Origin: Agelas oroides
Lineage: Eukaryota > Porifera > Demospongiae > Agelasida > Agelasidae
Assembly: GCA_949130485.1 (NCBI GenBank)
Contig: OX422191.1
Span: 3,969,754 to 4,033,753 of the forward strand
Length of the DNA: 64,000 nt
Direction of reading: 5' to 3'
The notes below the pieces were generated by a model. The model was given only the letters and a program-made list of their open reading frames with translations, did no database searches and was not told the DNA's origin. Made by a program: the position numbers and the translations under genes. This document shows, piece by piece, positions 1-9,383 of the stretch (position 1 is its first letter; every line of letters starts with the position of its first letter).

Positions 1-158
1 GTAGGTGGATCCTTGCTCCGTGGAGGATTCGGGTTCTCGCCCTCTTCGGATGGAGTGCTGTTTGAGGACTGCTGCTCCTGCTGGGAAAGAAGCCGCATTA
101 GCCACTCTCTCTGCTCTTTGGAGAAGGGGGCGTCCGAGAGGTCCAGGTTCTTAGCCAT
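1..158 (-). CDS. Partial ORF at window edge, protein starting MAKNLDLSDAPF
   Basis: An open minus-strand frame starts with ATG at 158 and runs off the left edge (53 codons seen). The N-terminus reads MAKNLDLSDAPFSKEQREWL, followed by a Gln-rich stretch and then an acidic/Pro stretch. The pattern of a short acidic start, 'APF', then a hydrophilic helix with EW resembles the start of ORF1 or gag-like proteins of invertebrate transposons, but this is an impression only and I do not recognise the gene. A stop lies in frame upstream of the ATG. It could equally be a first exon of a host gene. Confidence 0.35.
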   Translation of the reverse strand, partial: MAKNLDLSDAPFSKEQREWLMRLLSQQEQQSSNSTPSEEGENPNPPRSKDPP

Positions 159-302
159 TGCACTGGCTTCGTCAGTATCTTTGATACGCCTGCATACGAC
201 TTTGGATGCCGAGAAAGACGGAGTAGTTCACAGAGGGAGACCGAGCAACTCGCACCTTCGCAAACACGCTGCTGATGTAACTGCGCATGCGCTCCTGTCC
301 CT

Positions 303-1480
303 ATGGCTTCCTCCACTGAGTGTGTGGCTCAACAAGATGAGGTTATAAATCAATTTTCAGCAGAAACATCTCTGAAACTAAATTCTGAGAAATTTGAAAT
401 TGTCAAGATCTCATTAAACAGCCAAGAAAACATCTCTACTCTTCCTATTCGAGATAGAAATGTCTCCACATCCCAAAGTGCTAAATGTCTTGGGATGTGG
501 TGGAATTCAAGGCTGACAGCTAAGGACTCAGTTCATGAAAACATAAACAAATCCAGAAGATCCTTCTTTGCTCTAGGCAGACTTGGAGCATTTCAGGGAG
601 ATCTTAACCCACTGTCATCATGCAGCATCTTTGAAACATGCATTATCCCATGCAACCCTGCTTTATGGTTGCAAAACCTGGCTCCTGGAGTCAACCTGTA
701 TTAAAGCTTTAGAATCTTTCCAACATGAAATTGGCTGCCGAATCCTGAAGGTCCCAAAATTCTATTCAGGAACAGCAGTCCAAATTGGCCTCCATTGGCC
801 GAGTGTTTCAACCCGGATTCTCATCAGAAAACTGAAATTTCTTAGTAAGCTCTTATCATCTCACAAAGACACAGTGAGTACCAGAATGTTCAACGCAGTT
901 GCAATGGAGGATGTGTACAACTGCTCTATCGTGCAACAATGCAGGATGCTGGAGGCCACCATTGGACAAGTGTTTTAGCCAAATGCTTGAATGATCCCGA
1001 GAATGCTACCCAAATTATACTAGAAAACAAAGAGGAGCTGCTAAAGAAAGATTTTACAAATCTATTGTGCTCAGCCAAGGGGTCTGCAAATCTCACCGCC
1101 TGCATTGCCTCAAAGATCTCATGGAGACGGCTGTGGGACATTGCTCTTGAGAGAGGGGTCAAGGGAACAAGGACTGTTCAAAGTCTTTTCCGGGAGGTGT
1201 GTCGCCCAGCATCTTGCTTTGAGTGTGCACTCTGTAAGTCGCATGTATCCTCAACAACCATGTTTCGAACATGCTTGTGAAGATCACCCTGTTCAAATGC
1301 AAAATTTATCAAGAGACTCACTGATAGAAACACTTGCAGAAGGGCAAGCTGACTCTATTTTCCTTATTTGTGCCAAGTTGTCAAATAGTAAATCTATGTG
1401 AGAACTACTTTTTATATAACATTTATATAAAGCTGTACATGTTCACTCTGTCTTTGTACCACATATGCCCTCTTGGGTCA
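303..1480 (+). mobile_element. 5'-truncated non-LTR retrotransposon (LINE), region after the RT catalytic core
   Basis: Three overlapping plus-strand frames give one decayed LINE ORF2 tail. Frame one (303-704) has LKLNSEKFEIV and AKCLGMWWNSRL. Frame two (about 640-978) has LLYGCKTWLLEST, then LESFQHEIGCRILKVPKF and IGLHWPSVSTRILIRKL. Frame three (939-1400) has a KKDFTNLL segment and a Cys/His-containing end. The YGC-TW and LESFQ--RILK motifs are typical of the thumb and connector region after the reverse transcriptase palm in APE-type LINEs (CR1/L2/jockey-like). The catalytic YADD box is absent, so the copy is 5' truncated near 300. At least two frameshifts (around 640 and around 950) separate the frames, so it is dead. 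The 3' end is not sharply defined; coding similarity stops near 1400. Confidence 0.7.
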
Positions 1481-1698
1481 TTGTCATGATTATTATGGCG
1501 CCAGTGATTACCGACCGGGGCGGAGGCGCCTCCTCACTACATTAACTACGTTTAACAGTTTAACATGCTGGGTCAGCCGCGTGAACATTCCGGGAAGCCC
1601 CGTGAAATGGCTGGCAAATTATATCATTTTACGTCATTGTTTAAAAGCTGTAACTAAATGTTGCGCACGCCGGCTGAAGAGCGCACGCACGGGGATGA

Positions 1699-2118
1699 GA
1701 AACTAATTTACTTGGCCTGATTACACTGCACGATAAGTATTCTGCTGAACAGAAAAGAGCATGGGCTCAGCTGATTGAGCTGGGCAAACATGAATCAGTC
1801 ACTCAGTCACCCAAAACGTGCTTTTTCCAGCCTTCCACCCCTGAAATTTCATCAGCATCATCAGATTCACCATCACATCCTCCATCATCAACTAGCAAAT
1901 CATCTGCATGTACTAATACCCAATCAGCTGCCACGTTTAGCACAGCAACTACCACTTTCAGCATGTTAGTTGCATCACCTGGATGTAGAGTTAACATCCG
2001 CTTGGAATGTATTGACCAGTTACAAAAGTGGCATTCCTTGTTGGATTGTGAAGCTATCACAAAGGAGCAGTATGATGAATTACTAGGCACAATACTGTCA
2101 GACATTAGGAACTTATGA
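1699..2118 (+). CDS. ORF with Ser-rich middle and SHOCT-like C-terminus (probable terminal exon)
   Basis: The frame is open from 1699 to the TGA at 2116-2118 (139 codons) with no in-frame Met near its start, so it is either a terminal exon or an ORF that lost its 5' end. The order is a basic/Trp helix (YSAEQKRAWAQLIELGKHES), a Ser/Thr/Pro-rich linker of about 60 residues, and a helical end (IDQLQKWHSLLDCEAITKEQ, then YDELLGTILSDI). The end fits the short C-terminal SHOCT pattern: a helix, then 'LLD-x-x-x-IT-x-x-Y-x-x-L'. The domain call is by eye. No acceptor was fixed. Function unknown. Confidence 0.4.
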   Translation, partial: ETNLLGLITLHDKYSAEQKRAWAQLIELGKHESVTQSPKTCFFQPSTPEISSASSDSPSHPPSSTSKSSACTNTQSAATFSTATTTFSMLVASPGCRVNIRLECIDQLQKWHSLLDCEAITKEQYDELLGTILSDIRNL

Positions 2119-2384
2119 AGTGTGGAAGAGCTCAATTTTCAAATTTCAGCAACAAACACAAAATAAACTATCTAAACCACAGTCATACACATTAACATGG
2201 AAAGCATCCCCCCAGATTCCTCTAAGTGCTTTTCAGATATACAGTGTGCTCCACATTGTGCTGACCAGGCTACACCACTGCTGAAACACAATATCCTGTT
2301 GAACAAGGCGAGTGAGTCCTGAATGCAATATATATAGCAAAATTAAAATGTTAACATTACAATCTTCTTCAAATCAGTCGTCCT

Positions 2385-3164
2385 TTAGTTAAAACTAAGG
2401 ACATTGGGTGGAAAGGTAAGGACAGCACTTCCAGATCGACGAATAATACTAGTGCCATTAACGGTGACACGTTCTGTCTGAAAAAATCCTTGTTGAGCCC
2501 CTTGACCCATTGTTGGATGAGAATGCTCATAGAACAAGACATACAGTCCAATTAGGTGCGATTCATTTGGTATTGGAGTCCAATATTGAATCACGAGTGG
2601 ATCACGATGAGGAATTGAAATATGACGGTAGGCATAACGCAGAACTCGACTGCTAGTGACCTGAATTCCTTCTTCTCCACCATATGTTCCCCTCAGTGTC
2701 TGCTCTCCAGTAAATCTGACAGCATATCCACCAACAGATAGAGTGTAGCATTTTGATCTTGTGTTTCCTGTAACAAGCCAGCGATTGAAGGTTACAAAAC
2801 CAGGAAGAGGTCGCCGGCTAAAAGGTTGAAGGGTGGCATTTTGGAAGAAGCGCTGGCCCAACTCATCAGGCTCACAGAGAGAGAAGTTCAAACCAAACCT
2901 TTCATTGAAAAACTGAAATGCATTTTGAGTCTCATGCTGAATTTGAGCATCATCAAATCCTAAAACCTCTCTGAAAAATGTCAGATTGGTATCAATACCA
3001 GCAGATTGAAGTACTGCATCTGCAGAAATTGTGCTGTCAACATAAAGGACAATCTGAGCTTCAGAGTTGAGATGTACTGGACAGGATCGTGCTGCAGCAT
3101 TGGCGACAAGAATGCTGAGGAGACCAACAATCACCCACATGACTTGTCTGTTTGATGTACACAA
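2385..3164 (-). CDS. Secreted N-glycosylated protein, 259 aa, unknown family
   Basis: An uninterrupted minus-strand ORF begins with ATG at 3164. Residues 1-26 form a classic signal peptide (hydrophobic WVIVGLLSILVA core, AAA-RSC at the probable cleavage site). The mature part has only three or four Cys, several N-glycosylation sequons (NLTF, NFSL, NATL, NESH, NGTS) and no second membrane segment, so it should be secreted. A FFNERFGLNFSLCEPDE segment near residues 87-103 and RSGSAVLTFPP near the end are distinctive, but I do not recognise the family. It is intronless as seen. A decayed partial copy lies about 2 kb upstream at 4550-4885, showing local duplication. Confidence 0.75.
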   Translation of the reverse strand: MCTSNRQVMWVIVGLLSILVANAAARSCPVHLNSEAQIVLYVDSTISADAVLQSAGIDTNLTFFREVLGFDDAQIQHETQNAFQFFNERFGLNFSLCEPDELGQRFFQNATLQPFSRRPLPGFVTFNRWLVTGNTRSKCYTLSVGGYAVRFTGEQTLRGTYGGEEGIQVTSSRVLRYAYRHISIPHRDPLVIQYWTPIPNESHLIGLYVLFYEHSHPTMGQGAQQGFFQTERVTVNGTSIIRRSGSAVLTFPPNVLSFN

Positions 3165-4549
3165 GTTTTGTCCACTATATAGACTGCCTAGTCAACTATA
3201 CTGTTGCAACAATTTGTGGTTAGAAGCCCAAAGTACAAGACTTTATGCCAGTTGTGTGATAAGATTAAGGTTATAGAGGCCATCAAGCTGCAACCAAGAA
3301 TTTGTACTGCCATTCTTAGTGGTTGAAATTTGATTAGTTATCAGGACAGTTATTGCACCTGTGTCACCAGAACTACAATTTGAGAGGTTTCCTCCCCACA
3401 CACTGGCTGTCTCTAAATCTCAAACAACTAGCTAGAACACAACAATTTTTACTGCAACAGCACAAAGCAAAAAGAAGTCCTATCACTATAAAAACACTTG
3501 AGTTATATTATTCAGGTATTTATAGGTGGTTTCATTGTGGAAAGAATGCTACCACTTTTTAATTGAAAGTCCATTGAGCCGCTTTCTTATTCAGTTAATA
3601 CAGTATCTTCTTTCTTGTTTGGCTATATTCCTGGCATTTGACCATAACCATGCAACCAGGGATCTCCTCCAGGGGCAGATGTGTAGGATCAAAGAAACAC
3701 CAAACCTCACCAGAAATACTGTAAGAAGATTTTAATTCAACAAAGAGAAGAAGCTTCTCAACTACATTTTGATGTAAATTGGAAGCATTTATGATGTGTC
3801 ACACACACTACTGACATGCAAATTCGAAACTGGGTGAAATTTACTGCCATTACTAAAATATTACGGGTACAGCACTGCATGCTGCATAGACATACAGCAC
3901 GTGACCAGTTTTTTTTTTATATTATGGTTCAATAATTTTGCCAAAACTACGCCAGTTACATGTACACACTCTTACTTAAGCCACCTGTTGTTACGCATCC
4001 CTGTTGAAGTGACCCATTGTATAATGGGAAGAACATGGGAAGTCATCCTTGGTAAGTCTTCTAACCACAGCACAATCAGTGACAAAACAAGAAAAAATGA
4101 AAAGAGATGTAGGGATGGCATGCCCAAAATATGCAAACAAGGAAGGGATATAAGTGCAGGTAAATATACAAAGCCCTATTCCTGTATCTTCACCATAGGC
4201 ATAGGAACTGTGGGTGGGGGTAGGGGGTGCTGTTAATTTCAACCTGTTTCACTAAAAATATAACAGACCAATTGATTGAGCACTAAAGATGATAATTTGT
4301 CAGCAACATGTTTAGTACAGGCACTGCGGCTAGTAACGTTCAGTTCGCAATATGTTATATGTAAACATATATATATATATATATACCGGTACTTTAAGCG
4401 TTTTTGTTTTTACAATATACGGCACAGTCTAACAAAAGAGATAGCTATCATTTTGTAGCTCTTTTAACGGTTTATGCATGATGTCAGGAGATAATTATCA
4501 TACCTAGAATTCAATTTTCACTACCAATGCTCTAGACACAACGTTGAAC
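3165..4549. other. Non-coding spacer upstream of the secreted-protein gene
   Basis: No convincing gene is visible. The stretch at 3730-3800 (GAAGCTTCTC and TTGATGTAAA wording, then CACACAC) resembles the start of the interspersed repeat found at 22985, 33100 and 38200 (called repeat B here). A short (AT)n run lies at 4366-4384. The upstream side of 3164 should hold the promoter of the secreted-protein gene, but no clear TATA box was placed. Confidence 0.4.
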
Positions 4550-4885
4550 TAATCTTTCAGTTAAAACTTAGGACAACACTGGGTGGAAAGGTAAGGACAC
4601 CTGTTCCAGATTGACAAGAATACTGGTCCCAATTACAGGGATAAGTTCTGTCTCAAAAAAAAATTCTTGTTGAACCCCTTGACCCACTGTTTAATTAATG
4701 AGACAGGTCATAGAGCAAGGGCCAATTTGCGCTACTTCATTTGGTATTGGAGCTGAGCTAGTCCACCACTAATTCACAACTGAATTATGATGAGGAATTA
4801 AAATAGAAATAGAACTGCATCCCAGAATAATTCCTACTGCTAGTGACCCAAATGTCTTCATCTCCATCATATGTGAAGTGTTTTT
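4550..4885 (-). pseudogene. Decayed partial copy of the 2385-3164 secreted-protein gene
   Basis: The sequence is alignable by eye with 2385-2715, the last roughly 110 codons of the neighbouring gene. Shared stretches include the AAAACT-AGGACA stop region, GGGTGGAAAGGTAAGGACA, the CTTGTTGA-CCCCTTGACCCA block and TTTGGTATTGGAG. Several insertions and deletions destroy the frame. Similarity ends at the block corresponding to the CATATG near 2690, close to a large inverted repeat (4938-5176). This looks like an old tandem duplication followed by decay. Confidence 0.65.
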
Positions 4886-4937
4886 TACCTGTGGTAAGGT
4901 GAATGTAAAAGTTGCCAGTATCAGCGAGCTATACAGG

Positions 4938-5176
4938 TAATCACTTGTCCTGTGTGCCAGAGGATGAACAAGTAGATTGAAACAGGACGACCTGAGCTCC
5001 ACCCCTTCCTATAAACAGTCTTTGGTACCATCTAGGGATGGACTTCGTTGGCTCTATATCCCCTCAACAAAGTCCATCCCTAGATGGTACCAAAGACTGT
5101 TTATAGGAAGGGGTGGAGCTCAGGTCATCCTGTTTCAATCTTCTTGTTCATCCTCTGGCACACAGGACAAGTGATT
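4938..5176. repeat. Near-perfect large palindrome, arms about 107 bp
   Basis: The left arm 4938-5045 and right arm 5070-5176 are reverse complements with only a few mismatches, separated by about 24 bases. Both contain the GGTACCATCTAGGGATGGAC / reverse-complement block and the GGAAGGGGTGGAGCTCAGGT block. It could be a foldback element or an inverted duplication. I see no flanking target duplication. Confidence 0.85.
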
Positions 5177-5194
5177 AGTTGACCAGCAACCGCT

Positions 5195-6700
5195 ACTGTA
5201 TCCTCACACTATCTGATTATTTCACCCGGCCAGTTCGGCTGGGCAAAGGCCTTGCCCACAAAGGAGGCTGAGGGAGTTGTTTCCACACTGAAGGAGGTAC
5301 GTAGTATAGATCCTTGATATCTTAAATAGAACGAATTTTCATCAGCCATTCATGTTGCTTCCATTTAGTAGCTATTCTGGGGATTCCGTCTGTGATAACT
5401 ACAGACCAAGGGAAGGAGTTCCGAAATGTGCTAAACAAGCTGCTAACAGATTCCTTTGGTATTAAGTCTAACCACCGCTTACCATCCCCAGGTATTGGGG
5501 TATCGGGTGGGGGAGCGCCAACACTGCTACGCACATCGTAGCTCCCATTTGTTGAGGCAAGGCTCGCATAGTTGTGTAAATTGTGTCTTCTCCTAATGCG
5601 TGGGGGTCGTTGAGGGAGAGGGGGGGGTGATGGCCACTTGTTCTGGATTATGCTGGGGGTGGGGCTGAATAGTTCGATGGATCCAGATAGGGATTCTTCA
5701 TGCTGGGGGCTAGTGCTATGGGAAGAGGTTAGACTGTTAGTGGGGCTAAGTGGAGGGGGAGGTGGCTGGTCCTGGGTGGAATCAGGGGTAGGGGCATGGA
5801 CTGGGCTTGCGGTGGGTGTGGGGCTAAACAGTAAGGGGGAAGGGCTATGGTTAACAGATTCTATACTACTTATACAGGGCATGCACGGGGTTACCGAGAG
5901 TACCAGCCTAAATTGGCTGTTTGGTGTCTCTTGTATGCTGCTGATGCAGTCATCCTGCGTCTGGGGGGGCTCTGACAGTATCTCCGGGGACGTAATCGGT
6001 TCCTCGGTATAGATCTCCCTGGACCGAAGGGCGTATCTCAGGCGAGTAGTATAGTGCAGTAGTTTCATAAATGACGTCATATGCGGCGCTGCGGTATAGG
6101 CTTATTGATATGGTGAGGACAGTAGGAGGGGGTTGGCAAAACTTTATTCTCTGCTTAGAGGCAGCTACCTATGAACTCATGGGGAGTTTTAGACAAATGG
6201 TATCATTAAGATTGCATTTCCTCCCAGGCTAATGAATTGGACGAGCGCCTAAATCAGACGCTGGTGAATGCCCTTTCCAAATTTGCACAAGAACACCGAG
6301 AACCCTGGGATGGGCACCTGGCAGAAGTTGTCTACAGCTACAACACAGTGGTGCAAGAGTCAAACCGCTGTAGCCCCTTCGAGGTCATGGATGTTCCTTT
6401 TCAGTCAGGAACATATGACTGCGGACTATTCACAATTGCATTTGCAACTGCACTTGCTCAAGGGGAGAAGCGGGAGTGGTTTTTTTTTTGGACCAATGGA
6501 ACATGCGAGAACACCTCCGGCAATGCTTTGAGGATGGAGAAATGTTTCCAGTCCTCCGAAAGTGGAGAGTAAAAAAGTCTGCCGTGAAGACCGCCAAAGA
6601 AGTGCCAGTCTATTGTAAGTGCAGAATGCCTGAACTACCTGGAGAAAAGCTAATTGAATGCACTGGCTTTCAGTTCTCAAGTCTTGTCCAGAAATGAAAT
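5195..6700 (+). mobile_element. Fossil integrase-Ulp1-PHD element (broken), interrupted by other DNA
   Basis: Plus-strand fragments of one DDE integrase core lie in order. A WAKALPTKEAEGV segment is near 5235-5295, then ITTDQGKEFRN near 5395-5435, then DERLNQTLVNAL and FEVM at 6238-6396. This is followed at once by an Ulp1/C48 protease core (TYDCGLFTIAFA, near 6410-6450) and a PHD-like Cys-x-Cys motif (YCKCRMPE) near 6615. About 0.7 kb of unrelated sequence separates the second and third integrase pieces. A GT...AG intron at about 5296-5369 looks possible. I read it as an old, broken copy with several breaks. The family could be an integrase-bearing transposon or LTR kin; it is not related in sequence to the young gypsy element at 10119. 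Confidence 0.6.
5490..6080 (-). other. Open Pro/Ser-rich frame inside the interrupted integrase
   Basis: A minus-strand ATG at 6080 opens a frame (reported length 252 codons to 5322). Residues 30-200 are low-complexity Pro/Ser/Thr with repeated SPTP units (LLFSPTPTASP, ELFSPTPSII) and a basic RIRRRHNLHNYA segment. The last 55 or so codons (5322-5490) lie exactly antisense to an integrase fragment and are probably not real coding. The 5490-6225 segment as a whole is the sequence that separates two integrase pieces, so this ORF may belong to an inserted unit. No function can be assigned. Confidence 0.25.
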
Positions 6701-6940
6701 TCGAAAGCCATCAGCGACAGTAACTTAGCCACTTGAATTTAACCCCTTAGTCACAGACTAATAGTGTGCACAGGCGCAATGTGTTGCAACCGCGTGGCGG
6801 TACTTTGGCGGGAAAGACAAAAGTTCGTTAGCAACATGTTGAGGGTAAAGTCTCTTCAGCTGTCCTGTTTTGGAAGAAAGTACTCCCAGGATCAGTAGTT
6901 GGATCTCTTGCTCGTGGGGAAATCTAAAATACTTTGGCAG

Positions 6941-8179
6941 CTCTTCCCCCTGGAATCAGCAATGTGGGCAACATCTGCTATGCTTCAAGTGTCATCCAGT
7001 GTCTCTTCAATCACCCAACATTTAGAGATCGTTGCTATGATATTGTAGATCAACTTCCACAGCAAATGTTCAAAACCAGGTAACAGTTTAAAATCATAAA
7101 ATCAGGCACTGAAATGAGTCCTTGTTGACAAATGACAGGGTATGCATGCAGTATTGGTGCTCTTCGGTATTTGCTTGGCAGTTACATGTATAGCCACCAT
7201 AGATTCAGCATCAATCCAACTCCCTTGTTGGAGGCCCTGAGAGGTAAATCAATGATGCAATGTAAATGCATGGAACAATTGCATACACTGATATCTTAGC
7301 CTCGTTCCCAGACCTTCCCACCGTCCAGTTTTTGATCGCTTGCAGTATGAACACAGGTTGACATGAATCTTTATCTGTCCAATAAACTGTGGTGGTGCAC
7401 ACTGGACTTTGCTGGTATATTACTGTGTGTGTATGTATGGCACCTAAGGATGCTTGCAATAGACTGTTGGTAGTTAGTGCTAACGGTGATGACTTCTACA
7501 ACAAAACGTTATGTATATGTACTAGCACAATAGCAGGTATTCAGTAGGCAGTCAAAGATAATGGCAGATCTATTTCATAGGTCATTGATGTGAAAGCTTA
7601 GAGAGCTGAGTACTATAACTCTTACAAGAAAGACAATCCTACATGCTGGGAGAGAATCAGGTATGCATGTTCAGTGTTTCCAAAAATTGGTCATAATGGC
7701 TGTGAGAGTTTACCAGTACTTGTGCCTGCACTAAATAGGTCGTATCTGGATGCAGTGTGTGAAGATCAAGGAGTGGATAAATTTGTCTGGAATGAATGGC
7801 GATACATCCACTGCAAAGTAAGTTGGTGGATACCTGCCATGTTGTTAGGGCTAAAATATAAAACACCTGTCTAGGTTTAGGACAACCCTGAGCAGACGAA
7901 TGTGTTTGACTGTGGTGTATTCACCTGTCAAGTATGTAACTGCACCAACAGTGCACATACATAATCTAGATGAGTTAACTGGAATGCTACTCCTTTAATA
8001 GTATGCACTGCACAGGATACGTGGACAAGGGATGGCATTCAATCAGATAACTGGAAGATAGTATGTACCCTGTACATGTTTCATTAATGCATAATTATAC
8101 CATTTAACCACTGTAGAATGACATGGGAGTAATAAGAAAGATGTTACTAGAAGAACTCTTGAATGGGGCGCTTATGTAA
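6941..8179 (+). CDS. Multi-exon gene: USP-type Cys box followed by Ulp1/SENP-type protease domain
   Basis: Exons read on the plus strand: 6941-7079 and 7152-7243 (phases match), then about 7665-7817, 7881-7931, 8002-8046 and 8117-8179 (TAA at 8177). Exon 1 encodes LPPGISNVGNICYASSVIQC, the Cys box of ubiquitin-specific proteases (C19; GN-x-CY with catalytic Cys). Exon 2 ends INPTPLLEALR, also USP-like. The 3' exons encode QTNVFDCGVFTCQ (Gln and catalytic Cys of the C48 SUMO-protease fold), then YALHRIRGQGMAFNQ and NDMGVIRKMLLEELL, matching the SENP C-terminal pattern. Between 7244 and 7664 I could not place exons, and the C48 catalytic His segment was not found, so this may be two genes or a decayed one. 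The intron after 8046 begins AT rather than GT, which would block normal splicing. Confidence 0.5.
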
Positions 8180-8333
8180 AAAAAAACCTGTTCATTTTAA
8201 AAGACTGTACAAAGCACAAATAAAATCAGCTTTATTTATTTTCACCACAGCCAGCATGAGACCGACAGAAAATCCTCAGTATCCATTCCACAAAAACACA
8301 GCAGCATACTACAACCCACGGTTCTATCTATAG

Positions 8334-9383
8334 AGCCAGCTGCAGCAAGAATGCTACACCTCAACCACCTCCACATCAGCCATCTCCACATCAACCACCT
8401 CCACATCTATCAACCACCTCCACATCAACCACCTCCACATCAACCACCTCCACATCAGCCATCTCCACATCAACCACCTCCACATCAGCCATCTCCACAT
8501 CAACCATCAGCCACCTCCACATCAGCCATCTCCACATCAACCATCTCCACATCAACCACCTCCACATCAGCTATCTCCACATCAGCCACCTCCACATCAG
8601 CCATCTCCACATCAGCCATCTCCGCATCAGCCATCTCCACGTCAGCCACCTCCACGTCAGCCATCTCCACATCAGCCATCTCCACATCAGCCACCTCCAC
8701 ATCAGCCACCTCCACATCAGCCACCTCCACATCAGCCATCTCCGCATCAGCCACCTCCACATCAGCCACCTGCACATCAGCCATCTCCAAATCAGCCACC
8801 TCCACATCAGCCACCTCCACATCAGCCATCTCCGCATCAGCCATTTCCACGTCAGCCACCTGCACATCAGCCATCTCCACATCAGCCACCTCCACATCAG
8901 CCATCTCCGCATCAGCCACCTCCACATCAGCCACCTGCACATCAGCCATCTCCAAATCAGCCACTTCCACATCAGCCACCTCCACATCAGCCATCACCGC
9001 ATCAGCCATCTCCACGTCAGCCACCTGCACATCAGCCATCTCCAAATCAGCCACCTCCACATCAGCCACCTCCACATCAGCCATCTCCGCATCAGCCATC
9101 TCCACGTCAGCCACCTGCACATCAGCCATCTCCACATCAGCCACCTCCACATCAGCCACCACAGCATAGGATGCAAAAGTCACCAGTGAATAAAATTCAT
9201 AAATGCCCTCACTGCAAGAGGTGTTATGCACACAAAAGCAGCCTGTCGAAACACAGTTCCTCTCACCTTCATCGCCACCAGAGAAGAAAGATTTCACCAA
9301 TACTTCAAGGCAGAATATTGCACAGGTGTGACACAGTGCATGGGCATCTTGTTTTAGGGCACCAGGCAAACAACAGTAGCTAA
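8334..9383 (+). CDS. Pro-His-Gln pentapeptide-repeat ORF ending in one C2H2 zinc finger
   Basis: The plus-strand frame that contains the zinc finger is open from 8334 to the stop at 9383 (about 349 codons). The 15-bp minisatellite supplies about 40 pentapeptides of the type P-P-P-H-Q or P-S-P-H-Q from about 8505 onward. Before that, slippage puts the same DNA in another frame (NHLHI repeats). After the array comes QHRMQKSPVNKIHK and a finger with exact spacing C-x2-C-x12-H-x3-H (KCPHC...H...H, 9202-9273). Only one Met (9171) lies near the finger, so either this is an exon with an upstream start (a CACCACAG acceptor at about 8250 is plausible) or translation starts at 9171. DNA or RNA binding is inferred from the finger only. 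Confidence 0.45.
   Translation, partial: SQLQQECYTSTTSTSAISTSTTSTSINHLHINHLHINHLHISHLHINHLHISHLHINHQPPPHQPSPHQPSPHQPPPHQLSPHQPPPHQPSPHQPSPHQPSPRQPPPRQPSPHQPSPHQPPPHQPPPHQPPPHQPSPHQPPPHQPPAHQPSPNQPPPHQPPPHQPSPHQPFPRQPPAHQPSPHQPPPHQPSPHQPPPHQPPAHQPSPNQPLPHQPPPHQPSPHQPSPRQPPAHQPSPNQPPPHQPPPHQPSPHQPSPRQPPAHQPSPHQPPPHQPPQHRMQKSPVNKIHKCPHCKRCYAHKSSLSKHSSSHLHRHQRRKISPILQGRILHRCDTVHGHLVLGHQANNSS
8350..9170. repeat. 15-bp GC-rich minisatellite (CCACCTCCACATCAG type), about 55 copies
   Basis: The unit alternates between CCACCTCCACATCAG and CCATCTCCACATCAG, with variants (CGCATCAG, CACGTCAG, CAAATCAG, CTGCACATC). Unit length is a multiple of three and the unit contains no stop in any forward frame and few in reverse, so long ORFs appear on both strands. 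Higher-order patterns of several units are visible (the CGCATCAG...GCACATCAG...AAATCAG order recurs at about 8745, 8910 and 9000), which indicates block duplications. Confidence 0.9.

Noticed and set aside
5322-5490. C-terminal 55 codons of the minus-strand Pro/Ser-rich ORF
   Set aside because: They lie antisense to an integrase fragment on the plus strand, so they are probably not coding.
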